Part shown: in pieces, positions 35,336 through 48,238 of the stretch
Layout: every line of letters begins with the position of its first letter
Numbering within the stretch: the first letter of the stretch is position 1
Assembly: GCA_020205615.1 (NCBI GenBank)
Contig: CM035164.1
Span: forward strand, 122,446,307 to 122,510,306
Direction: 5' to 3'
Source of the DNA: Panax quinquefolius
Lineage: Eukaryota; Streptophyta; Magnoliopsida; Apiales; Araliaceae
DNA length: 64,000 nucleotides
The notes under the pieces: generated by a model
The model's input: only the letters and a program-made list of their open reading frames with translations
Database searches by the model: none
Told to the model about the DNA's origin: nothing
Position numbers and translations under genes: made by a program

Positions 35336-37318
35336 GGACTGAATATGATGAAAAATATTTTAAAGGAAACGAATCCAGTGAAACAAAAGAATAAATATTA
35401 AGGATTCGTATTTCAGCTATTCCCTGTCCAAAAATACCTCATAAATAATCATAGTGGAGTAAAATTCAAGAATGATCAAAACATGGATACAATCAAAGCT
35501 AGTATCCATAATAAATATTTTGGACGAAAAACAAAAATTTAATTTTTCTATGAATAGTGTCGTATTCGTGAATAGTGTCGTATACGTAAATAGTGACGTA
35601 TACGTGAATACCAAAAAATAGAAATTCCACAAAAAAATCATCATGCTTCGTGAATAATACTCGTGAATAATAACCCCGACATGAAAAAGTTCCAAATTTG
35701 ATAAAAAGTTTCAACTAATATTTCGGCATAATGATATTGAAGAAATAATATCACTTACGAAAAAAATAACACCCCTTACCTCAAAAGGATAAGATTGATC
35801 GAATACTAGATATAGTCTTTGAAAGAACTTGCACCGTATAGCAATACTCAAAGTACTAAAATACTCACAAAAATACCCCCAATATATCGAGAGAGAAAGA
35901 GAGAGAAAACTTCAGTTTCTAGGGTGATTTTCAATTCTAACTTAAACACCTTATTTATAGGAAATTGCTTAGAACACCAAAGCAGAAAATTGAATATAAT
36001 AATATTATATATAAAACAAATTTCTACGCCCACTTTGAAATCTGATTTCAGCCACCTAGAACATGTTAAAGATGCCCAGAAACATTTCAAAAACATTTTT
36101 CTTTTAAAACATAAATAAAACTTCCAAAAATCAATTATTCTGGAACTTCAGAACTTCAATAATTCATAATAAATAGCCCTTTTATCAGAAAAATTTGAAC
36201 CATATATCTTTTTCATAGGAAATTTCATTCTCTACAACTTTGTAAGTTTAAGTTTTTCCAAATTCCAAATAGAAATTGGCCGAAATCCACAAACGGGCGA
36301 TTTTACAGGCTATAATCAAATTTCAGTCAAGAAATGGGCCCACCGACATGTTTAACATGTTTTAAACAACTTTTGCAATAAAAATACTCTTTCTCTTCAT
36401 ATACTCATATATCCCACATTCATTGTAAAAATATCATCATTATTATATTATAATAATATAATAAAATATTATTTTATCAGAAAAGATAAAATATTAATTT
36501 TTAACAATTGTCACTTTAAAAATTTTCTCCATCTATATCCACATAAAATCAATATTTTTCTTATCATATAAATCAATAATTAATTATTCACAAATAATAT
36601 TACAGAATCACAAGATCTTGCAACTGTGCCATTCCTGGAAAGAGGGGATTTCCAATAAGAATTTTTTTCTTGGTAGCGCAAGATTAGGTGACCAAACCTC
36701 TCCTTATACATGTAACTTTCTAAACATTGCCAATAATGTTTTCTAATAATATTATTCTTGGATAATATGAATTATTGCTTCGATAATAGAAAATCTTGTA
36801 GAAGTGACAATTATTGAAACAACAAGAATAAAAAATATCAACGCAAAGAATTATTGAATCAATAAAATAAAATCTTTGAATGCGATAATTAATGTAACAA
36901 TTATTGAGTAGTGCCTTTTTTACGTAAGAATCAATCATTGGTGCAATACGATTGTCTTCTTCGTCAACAACGCGTATTACATCGTGTTTTAAACCAACGG
37001 GTATTCCAACAATTAATAATTCTGTAAATAACTACGCCATTATTTATAAACAACTTATACTTGTCGCTTTCTTCATCCAATCGCTTTCCATTATGGGGCC
37101 CATACATCATACCGTCGTCGCGAATATTCCCGACAAAGAAGAATATTCCACGACCAAATGAATATTCTCCGACAACAATGAGTATTTTATAACCACTTGC
37201 TTATTTGAAATATTTACATTTTACCCATAACTAACCACATTAATCAAACCAACCTTACTATTTCAAAATAATAAATAGAGGAATTAAATTTCATTTATTA
37301 ATAATTTTGGGTCTTACT
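35336..37318 (-). mobile_element. 3' LTR (truncated) of a minus-strand chromovirus, inverted partner of the LTR at 30131
   Basis: The minus-strand LTR starts near 37318 (CAGTAAGACCCAAAATTATT; the canonical TG is altered) and matches the plus-oriented LTR at 30131-34610 in order. It stops at 35336, equivalent to about 34610 there. On its other side lies the polypurine tract (AAGGAGGAGG on the minus strand) and the end of pol, so it is the 3' LTR of the element at 37319-38290. Confidence 0.8.
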
Positions 37319-38290
37319 GACCTCCTCCTTATGAAATTTCGTCCTCGAAATTGACGTGACGATATATGGTGTTTCAAAAGATGAGGATACCTCGCTTTCA
37401 TTTCGCTTCCAACTCCCAAGTCATTTCCTCAATAGCATGGTTTCTCCACAAAACTTTAACTTGTGGTATGACGACCTTCGTATGTAGAACATGCTCCTTC
37501 CTATCCAAGATCTTGACAGTACCTCTTCAGTGCGTTAAGTCTTCGACTATCTAGTCCGGTTTCTAACTCAATAACGTGGTTCGGTCTTTCACATATTTAC
37601 GTAAAGACGGATATATGAAAAACATTATGAACACGAGACATACTTGGAGGTAATGCGAGTCTATAGGCCACATTTCCTACTCGGTCAAGAATCTGAAATG
37701 GACCAATAAATCGTGGATTGAGCTTTCCTCTCTTACCAAATCTTGTAACTCCTTTCCATGGAGCCACACGCAACAATACATGATCCCCAATGTCAAATTC
37801 CACGTCCTTTTGATGTAGATCCGCATAACTCTTTTGTCGATCCTGTGCCATTTGTATACGTTGTCGAATCGTTTGGATCTTCTCTGTAGTCATTCGTACC
37901 AACTTTGATACCAACAATGTTGCTTCTCCCACCTCATCCCAACATACTGGAGAGCGACACTTCCGTCCATATAATGCTTCAAATGGAGCCACCCCTATAC
38001 TTGCCTGATAACTGTTGTTGTAGGAGAATTCCACCAATGGTAAATACTTATTCCAACTCCCTTTGAAGTCTAGGACACAGAGTCTTAATAAATCTTCAAG
38101 AGTTTGAATATTCCCTCTCTGATTGTCCGTCCGTTTGAGGATGGTATGCCGAACTGAACCATAAATTCGTTCCCATCGCTTTTTGCAAGCTAACCCAAAA
38201 TCTTGAAGTGAATCTTGGGTCACGATCCGAAACTATGGATACTGGCATGCCATGCAATCTCACAATCGCATCTACGTACATACGAGTACA
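37319..38290 (-). pseudogene. Integrase C-terminal half with chromodomain-like tail, chromovirus
   Basis: The minus-strand frames 38281-38096 and 38223-37597 overlap out of phase, so one frameshift separates them. Motifs are [15 protein letters not shown], the [12 protein letters not shown] catalytic region, and LEDLLR...FSYNNSYQASIG...ALYGRKCRSPVCWDE. These are followed by the GPFQIL...YRLALP...VHNVFHIS fold that precedes the chromodomain. A decayed chromodomain-like tail (VLWRNH, EEMTWE) reads through 37597-37400 in shifted frames. The upstream part of integrase and all of RT are missing; the break is at about 38290, where Athila sequence begins. Confidence 0.85.
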
Positions 38291-38830
38291 AATTCACATA
38301 GACTTGCCACTAGCCTAAGAGAATGATGTACTAAATTGATGTTCGACAAAAGCCACAAACAACACTTACCGCTAACTACCCTAGCCCATCATATAGACAG
38401 TTACAAACTCGGGGCTAGACTTAATCACAAAGCAGCAGGCAAAAACTATAACTATCTAACACCCTTACAATCACAGGGCAAAGCCATAACACATGGCATC
38501 AAGTATACCAATTAATCAGTGTAAAACCCAAAATTTTATAGGCTATAGGCAAACAAGATATGACTAAGTCAAGATATTTCCAAACAAAAGATATATCCAC
38601 AAGCATGCATTCGACTGTATACACATGCATCCAAAAACAAACAGCTTTATCACAATAATAAAATATATTAAAATAGATAAAACATAAGTCTGGGGCTATC
38701 AAGCCCAAATACTCCACTCCACAACATAAACCAACTTAACCATAACAGTTTAAACCTTAACACTATCACAATTCATATATTAAATAAATAAAAGGAAGTC
38801 TCCCCCAAACTTGAGCATTGGTCAGTGCCC
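38291..38830. other. 3' remnant of the Athila element, non-coding
   Basis: This lies between the 3' ORF and the break with the chromovirus. No open frame is seen, and no similarity to the 5' LTR at 53390-54044 is apparent, so the 3' LTR seems to be missing. Confidence 0.45.
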
Positions 38831-40177
38831 TCACTGACCACCGTCATCACCGTCCTGACCAGTAGTTCCGCCCACGCCATCATCTCCATCAAGACCAAAA
38901 CTAGCACCAGCACCAAACAAATCAAAGTCATCATCGCCCTCATCATCACCGTCTTCCACGTTGACAGGCTCATTAACGCGGGCCTCTTCAGTAGGCGGCG
39001 AGAAATGCGGTGGATAAGAAGCATAAACAGGAGGCGCCGGGAATGGAAATGGCATGAAGTTCCCTTCATCACCGCCCTGAGCAACATGAATGTTGGCTAG
39101 TGTGTCCGCGAACTCGGCATGGTAGTGATGGAACTGGCTCTGCCACTGGGCGACCATGTCAACCTTACAGTGCAAAAAATTTAGACTGTTCAAAATCTGC
39201 GCAAGGGCCCCTGAATCAATTTTAGCAGTTGCAAGGGGAGGTGGTGGCTGAGCAGAGGTTCCTGCCTCAGTGGATGGTGGGGGCACATCAGATGATAGCG
39301 GCGGAGGTGCCGGTAAAAATCCTTCGCCTCGTAGATGCGATGGTGCGCCATCCTAGACAGCATAACGACTAATAAGCTGATGATCCACTACTGACATTCG
39401 CGGGATGGTGACATCCTCTACTTCCCACTGAACACCCGCCCTTTTGCAAAGACGGGTGATAAGAGATGGGTGGGGATGGCCAGACATGACCTTGCTCTTC
39501 ACAGTCTTTTTTATGGACTTATTTATCAAAGCCCCCACATCAATTCGCAATCCCGTCACAATGGCATAGAGAAGTATCGCCCTCTCCCGAGTGACATCAC
39601 TCACATGGAGCGTAGACAGAATATTTGCACAGATGAAGGCGTACCACGCCTTACCATAATGACTAAGCGCCTATGAAGGAAAAGATGTGCGCTCGCCAGT
39701 GAAATCATTGGTCTTCAACACTGTCCCGGGCTTACAGAGCTTGTTAATAATGTCGTCAGACTTGTAACTCAAAATCCCATTCTCCCTGTAGTCGCGCTTG
39801 TCATAATTTGGAGTCTCATACACTTCATTGATAACCTTGACATCGAATGGAATCAGCTTCCCCCTTACAGGTGCTGCCGGCGGATCATCCGGTATGGCGT
39901 TGGCATAAAACTCTTTTACAACTGCAACCGCTGCAGATTCTGGCGGCTTGGTAAAGTGCACCCATTTTATGGCACTTATCATGGCATTCATCTGACCATC
40001 CAATTTGTCATCGTGCCTAAGGCCATGCTCAGGCACCAGACTACGAACTTTGAAATTCTGCGTGTAGCGCTTATAAGCTTCTTCGGATGGAAATTTCACT
40101 GGGACCCAAGGAGTAATTTGGCTACGGGAAGAAGAAAGAGGGGGACCAATGCTAGTCCTAGGGAGCTTGGGAGCCAT
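38831..40177 (-). pseudogene. Athila downstream ORF, putative plant transposon protein type
   Basis: One reading frame of 449 codons, interrupted by two in-frame TAG codons (39671-39673 and 39353-39355). The first part (VKFPSEEAYKRYTQNFKVR..., FYANA, RGKLIPFDVKVINEVYETP) resembles the 'putative plant transposon protein' domain often annotated beside Athila-like gag-pol. The middle continues with RAILLYAIVTGLRIDVG and KSKVMSGHPHPSLITRLC. The C-terminus is proline-rich, then acidic and glycine-rich (residues about 400-449), without a transmembrane segment. Its position downstream of integrase is where Athila elements carry an extra ORF, but I see nothing envelope-like in it. Function is unknown. 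Confidence 0.75.
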
Positions 40178-40955
40178 TGCTAGACTGCAAAAATGAGAAA
40201 GAAAGCACTAATGGGCTGAGACTGATGCCACACAACCGTACCTAGCCTTGCCTTTTAAAGCCGAAGACGTCTAGAAGCAACGGTAAGATGGGGAACCGTG
40301 AAGTCGGTTGGGAGCCCAAACGGTAAGAAACCGGCCGACGGTTGGGATCTATGAGAGAGAAATCGCGCACGGCTCGCTTGGTGAGAATAAAACTGAGACG
40401 CCTCTTCAATTTAACTGGAACAACTCACTTAAATAATAGGGACACGCTCTCGGGCGCCGGGCGCCGACGACGGCGCTGGGTACAGTCGAGTCCAAACCCA
40501 CTGAGTTAGGCGCCACATTCACACGGGCGAGAGTGGTACTAAGCATGGTGACGGGGCGCGACATGAAGCTCAAGCACGGCGTGACTCAATAGAAACTCTA
40601 CCTAGGTTTGGTGCCGGGGCGCGAGATATGGCACTGGGGCGCTAACTGCAGCGCTGGGGCACCAATGTTAAATTTTGAAAGGACATCGAAATCCTGCACA
40701 ACACAACCAGCAGTATGCATCAATAAACACAAAATAATGCCCAGCTCTAACTAAGGATAACCTGAATAGAAACTAATAACAGACCACAACTATACTAAAA
40801 ACTACATACATACACTAACTAGACAATACACTAACTAGACAATCAAAAAGAGACTTACTAATGAAAATAAAATGATTTTTTTTGTTGATACTAAGATGGC
40901 GATGCCTCCCACCAAGCGCTTGATTTAGAGTCGTCGGCTTGACTATTTTCCCGTC
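40178..40955. other. Athila spacer between integrase and the downstream ORF, with GC-rich repeats
   Basis: No gene is seen. Between about 40445 and 40672 a GGCGC-centred motif recurs: GGGCGCCGGGCGCCGACG, GGTGCCGGGGCGCGAG, GGCACTGGGGCGCTAA, GCGCTGGGGCACCAAT. On the minus (element) strand it reads as variants of GCGCCCCAGCGC. This GC content is far above the surroundings. Confidence 0.6.
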
Positions 40956-41283
40956 TTACACCGAGTCTCCCAATGTAATGGAGGTATTCTGTCGGTCGAC
41001 CTCGCCGCCCCAGTAGTGTTTTAACCTCTGCCCATTCACTTTGAAGGTTGTGTCGGAATTTGGGTCCGCAACCTCTATTGCCCCATATGGGTAAACCTTG
41101 GCAACTGTGAAGGGGCCTGACCATCGGGACTTTAGTTTCCCAGGAAATAACTTTAGACGGGAGTTGAACAGAAGAACCCTCTGACCCGGCTCAAAGTGTC
41201 TATCAAGGATTTTCTTATCATGCCACCTCTTGGTCTTTTCCTTGTACAACTTAGCATTTTCATACGCTTGCAAACAAAACTCA
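40956..41283 (-). pseudogene. Athila integrase C-terminus, downstream of the nested insertion
   Basis: Residues from CLQAYENAKLYKEKTKRWHD through LLFNSRLKLFPGKLKSRWSGPF and KVNGQRLKHYWGGE to a stop at 40956. This is the standard C-terminal fold of Athila integrase. Removing the insertion 41284-48233 plus one ACTCA copy joins it to the integrase sequence ending at 48239. Confidence 0.9.
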
Positions 41284-43704
41284 TGTGACGTCCCCAAAAT
41301 TAGGTATACGTCACCCATCTTGGGTCGCCACTTACATGGTACATAAATTCAAATACAACTTACTAATATAACTGTCGTGTACAATACGACATAAACTGTG
41401 AGTTTGAATTCAAATTTTGTCTACTAGATATTATACAAACTCAAAAGGAGTCCTCATTACAAATTATTATCACACTATTTCACGTAATAGTGAGGACTAC
41501 TAATGCTATCCTCTGGACCATTACTTCGTTCCCAGACTAAGTCCCAACTATGTTCTCATTTCACGAAGAAAATAAAAGAAAGAAAAGGGTGAGCTCAATC
41601 TAGCCCATTAAGAAATATTAAGACTAAGATAATGCGAATAAATTATCATTAGCCTTCAACAATGTTAAACCGATAAAATACAATAGACAACCAGGTTTAA
41701 TGCGGTAGCTTAATAAAGAACCCATTAAAAGAGTCAAGTAGAGAATAAAGTCTACTATCTTTTAGGTTTTAAAAGGTTTTTCATCAATTTTTATCATTTG
41801 AGACTCGACAATAAATAAACCACCACATCTAATCATCCCCTCGTATTACCACGGTCAAGGATTTTCATCAAATTATCAATGGTCATGACTATACCGAATC
41901 ACCCCGGTCATAATCATACCAAAAACTATCCATCATCGCATTACAGAATACCATCGAGGACTTTTGTCACATCATTTATATCAAGTCATGATTATACCGA
42001 ATGATCCTCGGTCATAATCATACTAAGTTCATCTATGCACGTAAGCGAAAGATAACATAATATAACATGAGGATGATGACAATGACATAATAATTCAATA
42101 AAACAAGTTCAAGAATTATTTAATCCATGAATTATTAACGTCCAAATTATCAACACGAATCTTTGTTTAGTAGAGTAAAATTCAAGAATGATCGGAAGAA
42201 TATTTCCATGAAAAGATCTTTGGATGAAACACGCAAATATCGAGGATATTCTACTAATTTCATGGAGTATAGAAGTCAAAGTTTTAACTAACCGGGTATA
42301 ATAAAGAATGGAATAACAAAAGAAATCACCATGCATGCGGTATTTAGCATAGAGCGAGTTATTCCAATGAATAATAATAACGGAACGAGTCGGTGAAATT
42401 CACACCGACGAGGATGATCCAACAGAATAATAAAGATGGAACCCGGATCCGTGTAAAACACACGTATAGGATATTCCAATGAATGATAAAGATTTTAACC
42501 AGTGTCCGGTGTAAAACACACGCATGGATGTTCCAACGGAATAATAAAAAGCGGAACCGTGTCCTGTGTAAAACACGCATGTGATGTTCCAATGAATAAT
42601 AGAAGAATGTCACCAAGTATAGGGTAAACTGCATGATACAAAGTTATTCAAATGTAATAAATAAGAATGGAATAACATAAGGATTTCACCAAGTATAGGA
42701 TATGCCAGCGTATAAGGTTATGTATAGGGTATACCACTTTTACAAGTTATTCCAACAAAATAATAATGAATGGAATAATGTAGTTCTCTTCAAGAAAGAA
42801 TAAATAACACCCTTACCGTAAAAGAACCGAATATAGAAGTAGTGAAGTAGCGAGAATACTCTTCTTCTTTCTATAATTTTCTCTATAGCTTCTCTCTATA
42901 ATTTCTCTCTCTGAGTTTCAATGAATTAAATAAGAAAATAATGAAGGAATGAGCTTCTATTTATAGGAAAATGGAATGCATAAGTAATAATCCATGAACG
43001 GTCCAGATTGATTTACTTTAATCGACGGTCCATATTTAAAGAAAAATCTTTTAAATAAAATATAATATATTCTATTTATATAAAAACATTTTACTATACA
43101 AACACTATGCAATACTATAAAAAACACTATGCAAAACACTATATCTTACTATGCATAATAAAATATAATATATTCTATTTATAGAATAACTTTAATAAAG
43201 TATTCTATTTTATATAAAAGATGTTTCGCTTTTATTACGTTAATAATACGAATAAAACAAAACGTCATTATCGCTTATAATAATTCATATTATTAATTGA
43301 CAATAATGGAATCAAACCGAGTGACTTCTCACATAAGCATCAATAATCAATACCGGTAATATTACTTATGCAACCACACTTATTATCGTACTTTTACTAC
43401 CGAGTAGTTCAACAAGAACCACGGTAAAACTTCCGCCGTTATTTCAATAAAATATTTTTGTGGTTTTCTCAATCCGATAATAATTACATTGTGGGGTCCA
43501 CCAATGATTGAGTAGTTGTATTTAATATTCTCTCTGCTAAACCAATATTCCCCCACCAAATCGAATATAATATAACCACTTGCATACTTTTGCAAAATTT
43601 ATAAATACTACCCACAACAATAATATTATCTCAAATTCACACCATAATATTAAAAATTATTTTGACAAAATTTAAATCTTTATTGATAAAATCTGGGTCT
43701 CACA
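41284..43704 (-). mobile_element. 3' LTR of the nested element
   Basis: 2421 bp. On the plus strand it runs from TGTGACGTCCCCAAAATTAGG to GGGTCTCACA. It is the same family as 25401-27804 and 54045-56440. Immediately right on the plus strand is CTCCCTCCTTATGGAATTTT, the polypurine tract in reverse. Confidence 0.88.
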
Positions 43705-43784
43705 ATCTCCCTCCTTATGGAATTTTGCCCTCGAAATTAGGTGGTATGCGACTTTGATATGATAAAGAGGTGAGGATACCTTGA

Positions 43785-46240
43785 ATACCTTTATTGTTGA
43801 AAATATTAAGTTCATCTTTGCAATCCTACCAAAGATATCAATTCATCTTTGCACTACTGGGCCAAAGATATTTATTAACAATTCATCTTTGCACTCTGTG
43901 CCAAAGATATATAAGCTGTAAAACCAATAATATCGTGACTCGACCTTAATAAGATCACAACCATGAATTATCCATGCACCATCTTGGCTAAGGATATTCG
44001 TGTTTTCAATTACTGATCATGATTATACCGAATAAATCCGTGGTCATAATCATACCAAGTCTATCAATGCACTACTACCAAAGATGACTTTTACCACATC
44101 CATGAATTAATATTTCATTCTTTGAGACTCAAATTTCAATAATTAATCCATATCATCGAATCATCCCCACTACATGGCCAAGGATATTCATTAAGTATCA
44201 CGACCACGAATTATCCATGCACTACGGCCAAAGATAATCGTGTATTCATTAAGTATCACGACCACAAATTATCCATGCACTACTACCAAAGATAATCGTG
44301 TATTCATTAGTATCACGACCACAAATTATCCATGCACTACTACCAAAGATAATCGTGTATTCATTAGTATCGCGACCACAAATTATCCATGCACTACTGA
44401 CCAAAGATAATCGTGTATTCATTAGTATCACGACCACAAATTATCCATACACTACTACCAAAGATAATTGTGTATTCATTAGTATCACGACCACAAATTA
44501 TCCATGCACTACTACCAAAGATAATCGTGTATTCATTAGTATCACAACCACAAATTATCCATGCACTACTGCCAAAGATAATTGTGTATTCATTAAGATC
44601 ACGACCACAAATTATCCATGCACTATGGCCAAAGATAATTGTGTATTCATTAAGATCACGACCATAAATTATCCATGCACTACTACCAAAGATAATTGTG
44701 TATTCATTAGTATCACGACCACGAATTATCCATGCACTATGGCCAAAGATAATCGTGTATTCATTAAGATCACGACCACAAATTATCCATGCACTACTAC
44801 CAAAGATAATTGTGTATTCATTAAGATCACGACCACAAATTATCCATGCTACTACGGCAAAGATAATTGTGTATTCATTAAGTATCACGACCACAAATTA
44901 TCCATGCACTTCTGACCAAAGATAATTGTGTATTCATTAAGTATCACGACCACAAATTATCCATGACTACTACCGAAGATAATTGTGTATTCATTAAGAT
45001 ATCACGACCACAAATTATCCATGCACTACGGCCAAAGATAATTGTGTTTTCAATTACTGGTTATGATTATACCCAATAATCCTCAGTCATAATCATACCA
45101 AGTCCATCTATCGCACTACTGAGCCATGAGATGACTTTCAACATAATATAAGCGTGAGGATAATGATATAAAGAATCAATCAAATGAGATAAAGGATAAA
45201 TATTAAACATTTATAATATAATTTATCCAGATTCAAGAATATCCCCATGTTATCAATCACTTAATAATCTCATAATCTAATAACATTAATATTATAATAA
45301 TATTTTAATCACTTCTTAAATTTATAAATAATTTATCTCAATTGTTTACGCTTTACCATATAATGCATTTAATCATTCAAAATGTCATACTCATAAAATA
45401 TCATCACCAATTATCAAATCCTCATCAAAAATATGCATATATTCTATATAGGATTCTTTAGCCATAAAATCCTATTTTCAACTTTGTTACTTCACATAAC
45501 ATATTTAACTCATATGTTCGTGAATTAAACTATTTTCATGAAAAATACCAAATTAGACCCAAAAATATTTCTTTTCTGGGATTTAGCAGAATATAGTCCC
45601 ATAATGAACATATATTTTTCTCAGAATTTTTAAAGTTCATTTACTATTTTTCAAAAATCAATTTCTAATTAATTCCCAAATCTTGGCAGGATCTTACACA
45701 TGTTAACATGAGCTTCTAGTTTAAATTTCATGGTCATCGGAGTTATAGAACTCCGGTTATAGCGTTTTTTGTCGGAAAAACCTAAATATTGAAATAGTCA
45801 TAACTTGCTCATTTTAAGTCAGAATGAGCTCATTTTTGGACAGGAGGTACTTTATACCATATACTTTCATGTCCCAAAAACCCAGAATTTTTCTCATAAT
45901 TTAAGTGGCCGAAACAGTCCCTTAAAGTTTCTGGGCAGTAGCATTTTTGAAATTTACAACTTTGGCCTCCTTTGCTAAAATCAGTCCACACAAAAATCCA
46001 CAACACCTTTTCCAGTAATTCCACTTGGATTAGTTAGGTAACTCGTAGATCTAACTCTAGGACTTGACCACATTCAAAAATTCTAAATATAATAAGAGAT
46101 ATGGTCAATTGAATTTCATGTTACGTTTTTCACCAAAATCTGATTTTCAACTCTTTGTGATTTCTAAGAAACTTTCATGTTTTTACATACTAACCAACAT
46201 AACTCATCATAAAACTTACTAATACCACGAATACCCATGA
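43785..46240 (-). mobile_element. LTR-like segment of another chromovirus family inside the nested element
   Basis: There is no coding frame. It contains the CTTTGGCC...GTGCAAAGATGAA motif known from the LTR at 30131-35335, the 58-bp minisatellite (44206-45050), and a long unique stretch with AATCTTGGCAGGATCTTACAC and ATCGGAGTTATAGAACTCCGG. Its composition and motifs resemble plant chromovirus LTR sequence rather than pol. The part 43705-45856 reappears in each tandem unit at the right end of the window. Confidence 0.6.
44206..45050. repeat. 58-bp minisatellite, 15 copies
   Basis: The unit runs through CACGACCACAAATTATCC, ATGCACTAC...CCAAAGATAAT and CGTGTATTCATTAAGTAT. Copies of AATTATCC occur about every 58 bp, 15 in all. 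Because several units are 57 or 58 bp with no stops, long open frames appear on both strands (44298-44915 plus, 44394-44894 minus); these are artefacts. The related arrays at 56.9, 59.9 and 62.8 kb have six copies each. Confidence 0.95.
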
Positions 46241-47640
46241 TTTTCATTATTCCAATGCTTTTATTATGACTTTCATCATAAACCACGTAAAGCTGCTCAT
46301 TTTAGTTGAAGAAATATTTGAGGGTTTAAGAAATGGGTTTTATCTTTGGGGTCAATACAAAATTCGATTTCATGCTCTAAGTAGGCTAAGAAGTCTTCAA
46401 GAATACGCCAGAAATTTATTAATAATAGAAATATCATTCAATCATGACTCTTATCCAAGACTTGGATAATCGTCACATTGATACCAATCGTGACTTCTAT
46501 CCCTTAACCTAGATAGTACCTCACAATGATACCTATAACCTTGCCATCTTCATTCACGATGTCGCCACGAAAAAGTCCGCTTGGTTGCATTCCATATCTG
46601 GAAGTCAACAATGAAAGGTTCGGGGCTCTTTACTTATGGCTTGATATAACAAAGGATTAACTTTAGGGTTTGGTTACTTTGAATTCGTATAACAGGTTGG
46701 TATAAATATTAAAGCTAACAACCTTACGAAAAGAATAATGAGTAGTTAATCAATCATTTTAGAAAATTACCTCAAAGGCAACTATTTTCAAAGAGATAAT
46801 ATCGACAGGTAACGTGAAAGTGTTTATTTGAAACAACAAGATTAATAAACGATTGGAGGTAACGAAGGTTCTACTAACGAAGTTTCAACCAATAAGTCAA
46901 AGTTTAACTTCTTCGGAATCAAATTTAAACGTTGAACACAACTAGGTGAAATAAAAGAGTGGGTAGAAATTGTATTGAATAAAGTATAGACTTCACATTA
47001 ATTTATAATTAACTTACCCGTAATAACCCGTTCGGGTTTCTCGACAAACGCTTCTCGCTTAAATTATCGAGTTTGACTTTTACTATAGGTACATTCTACC
47101 CTTAAGTGCTTCTTCACATTCTGATCCATGATTTGAATCATTATTCTCCGATCCATATCGAATTCGGGTTGGCCGCTATGCATGTGGTAATTCCGAATTC
47201 GATGTTGGGTTCTCTCAATTGTTGTCCAAAAGCAAAGTCCATTTCATCTATTTTGGCTTTATTGGATCGGATCTTCTTTTCTACACTATCAACGCTATTG
47301 TCAAACTTTTACCCATGCATCGTCTATTCTCCTTCGTTCGGTTGTTTCTTCATTCAAATTTGATCTTTGATTTTTAAATTCTCGATTCCAACTTTAATAT
47401 CTTACACCACCCAAAGCGTGATTTTGTTCGAGCATCACATATCGGGTAACCCAATTTTGAATTGTTGTATCCCTTTGTTCCACGACCAGTTTGCTTGTTC
47501 TTCAACTTTGTTCTTCTAGCTCACGAACACGATTTTGTAATTCTAAGTTTTGATCATAAATTTCTTCTAACCAATTCTCCTCGGGTTCCTCTTCTTCCTC
47601 TTCTTCCTCACTTTCACAATTTGCTACCTCTGCAAAAACT
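46240..47640 (-). pseudogene. Remnants of chromovirus gag, protease and RT start
   Basis: On the minus strand, 47640-47450 encodes a glutamate-rich segment then a possible coiled coil (ENWLEEIYDQNLELQNRVRELEE). From about 47090 to 46640 it matches the protease region of the plus-strand element at 28740-29130, with many stops. From about 46440 to 46290 it matches the RT start (ISIINKF-like, then EIEFCIDP). RT motifs downstream are gone. The plus-strand open frames here (47106-47363, 47462-47716) are shadows. Confidence 0.6.
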
Positions 47641-48233
47641 ATGCAATACTATGCAACACTATGCAAAACACTATGCAACACTATGCATAATAAAATATAA
47701 TATATTCTATTTATAGAATAACTTTAATAAAGTATTCTATTTTATATAAAAGATGTTTACGTTTTTATTACGTTAATAATCTGAATAAAACAAAACGTCA
47801 TTATCGCTATAATAATTCATATTATTAATCGACAATAATAGAATCAAACCGGTGACTTCTCACATAAGCATCGATAATCAATACCGGTGTGCTTTCTTAT
47901 GCAACCACACTTATTACTGTACTTTTTACTACCGAGTAGTTCAACAGTAACCACGGTAAAACTTCCGCCGTTATTTCAATAAAATATTTTTGTCATTTTC
48001 TCAATCCGACAATAATTCTGTTGTGGGGTCCACCAATGATTGAGCCGTTATATGAATATTCCCTGCTAAACCGAATATTCCCCGACCAATCGAATATAAT
48101 ATAACCACTTGCATACTTTGCAAAATTTATAAATACTACCCACAACTATAATATTATCTCAAATTCACACCATAATATTAAAAATTATTTTGACAAAATT
48201 TAAATCTTTATTGATAAAATCTGGGGTCTCACA
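47640..48233 (-). mobile_element. Truncated 5' LTR of the nested element
   Basis: 594 bp matching 43100-43704, ending CTGGGGTCTCACA before the ACTCA duplication. The rest of the LTR and any primer-binding site are missing. Confidence 0.85.
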
Positions 48234-48238
48234 ACTCA

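Larger units (their letters stand above)
41284..48233 (-). mobile_element. Nested, internally rearranged chromovirus derivative with ACTCA target-site duplication
   Basis: Flanked by ACTCA at 41279-41283 and 48234-48238, it sits inside the Athila integrase frame. In its own (minus) direction it has a truncated 5' LTR (48233 to about 47640), remnants of gag, protease and RT (47640 to about 46240), a long LTR-like segment with a minisatellite (46240-43785), about 80 bp of pol end with a polypurine tract, and a full 3' LTR (43704-41284). No functional gene remains. The short 5' LTR next to gag means that it was rearranged before or after insertion. Confidence 0.88.

Noticed and set aside
44298..44915. 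205-codon plus-strand and 166-codon minus-strand open frames with repeating peptides
   Set aside because: They follow the period of a stop-free 58-bp minisatellite on both strands; there is no start context or independent coding signal.
44206..45050. CRISPR-like regularly spaced repeat
   Set aside because: The whole unit is repeated with no unique spacers, in plant retrotransposon context.
47106..47716. Plus-strand open frames in the nested element
   Set aside because: The minus strand carries gag and protease remnants in the direction of the element; the plus frames are their shadows.
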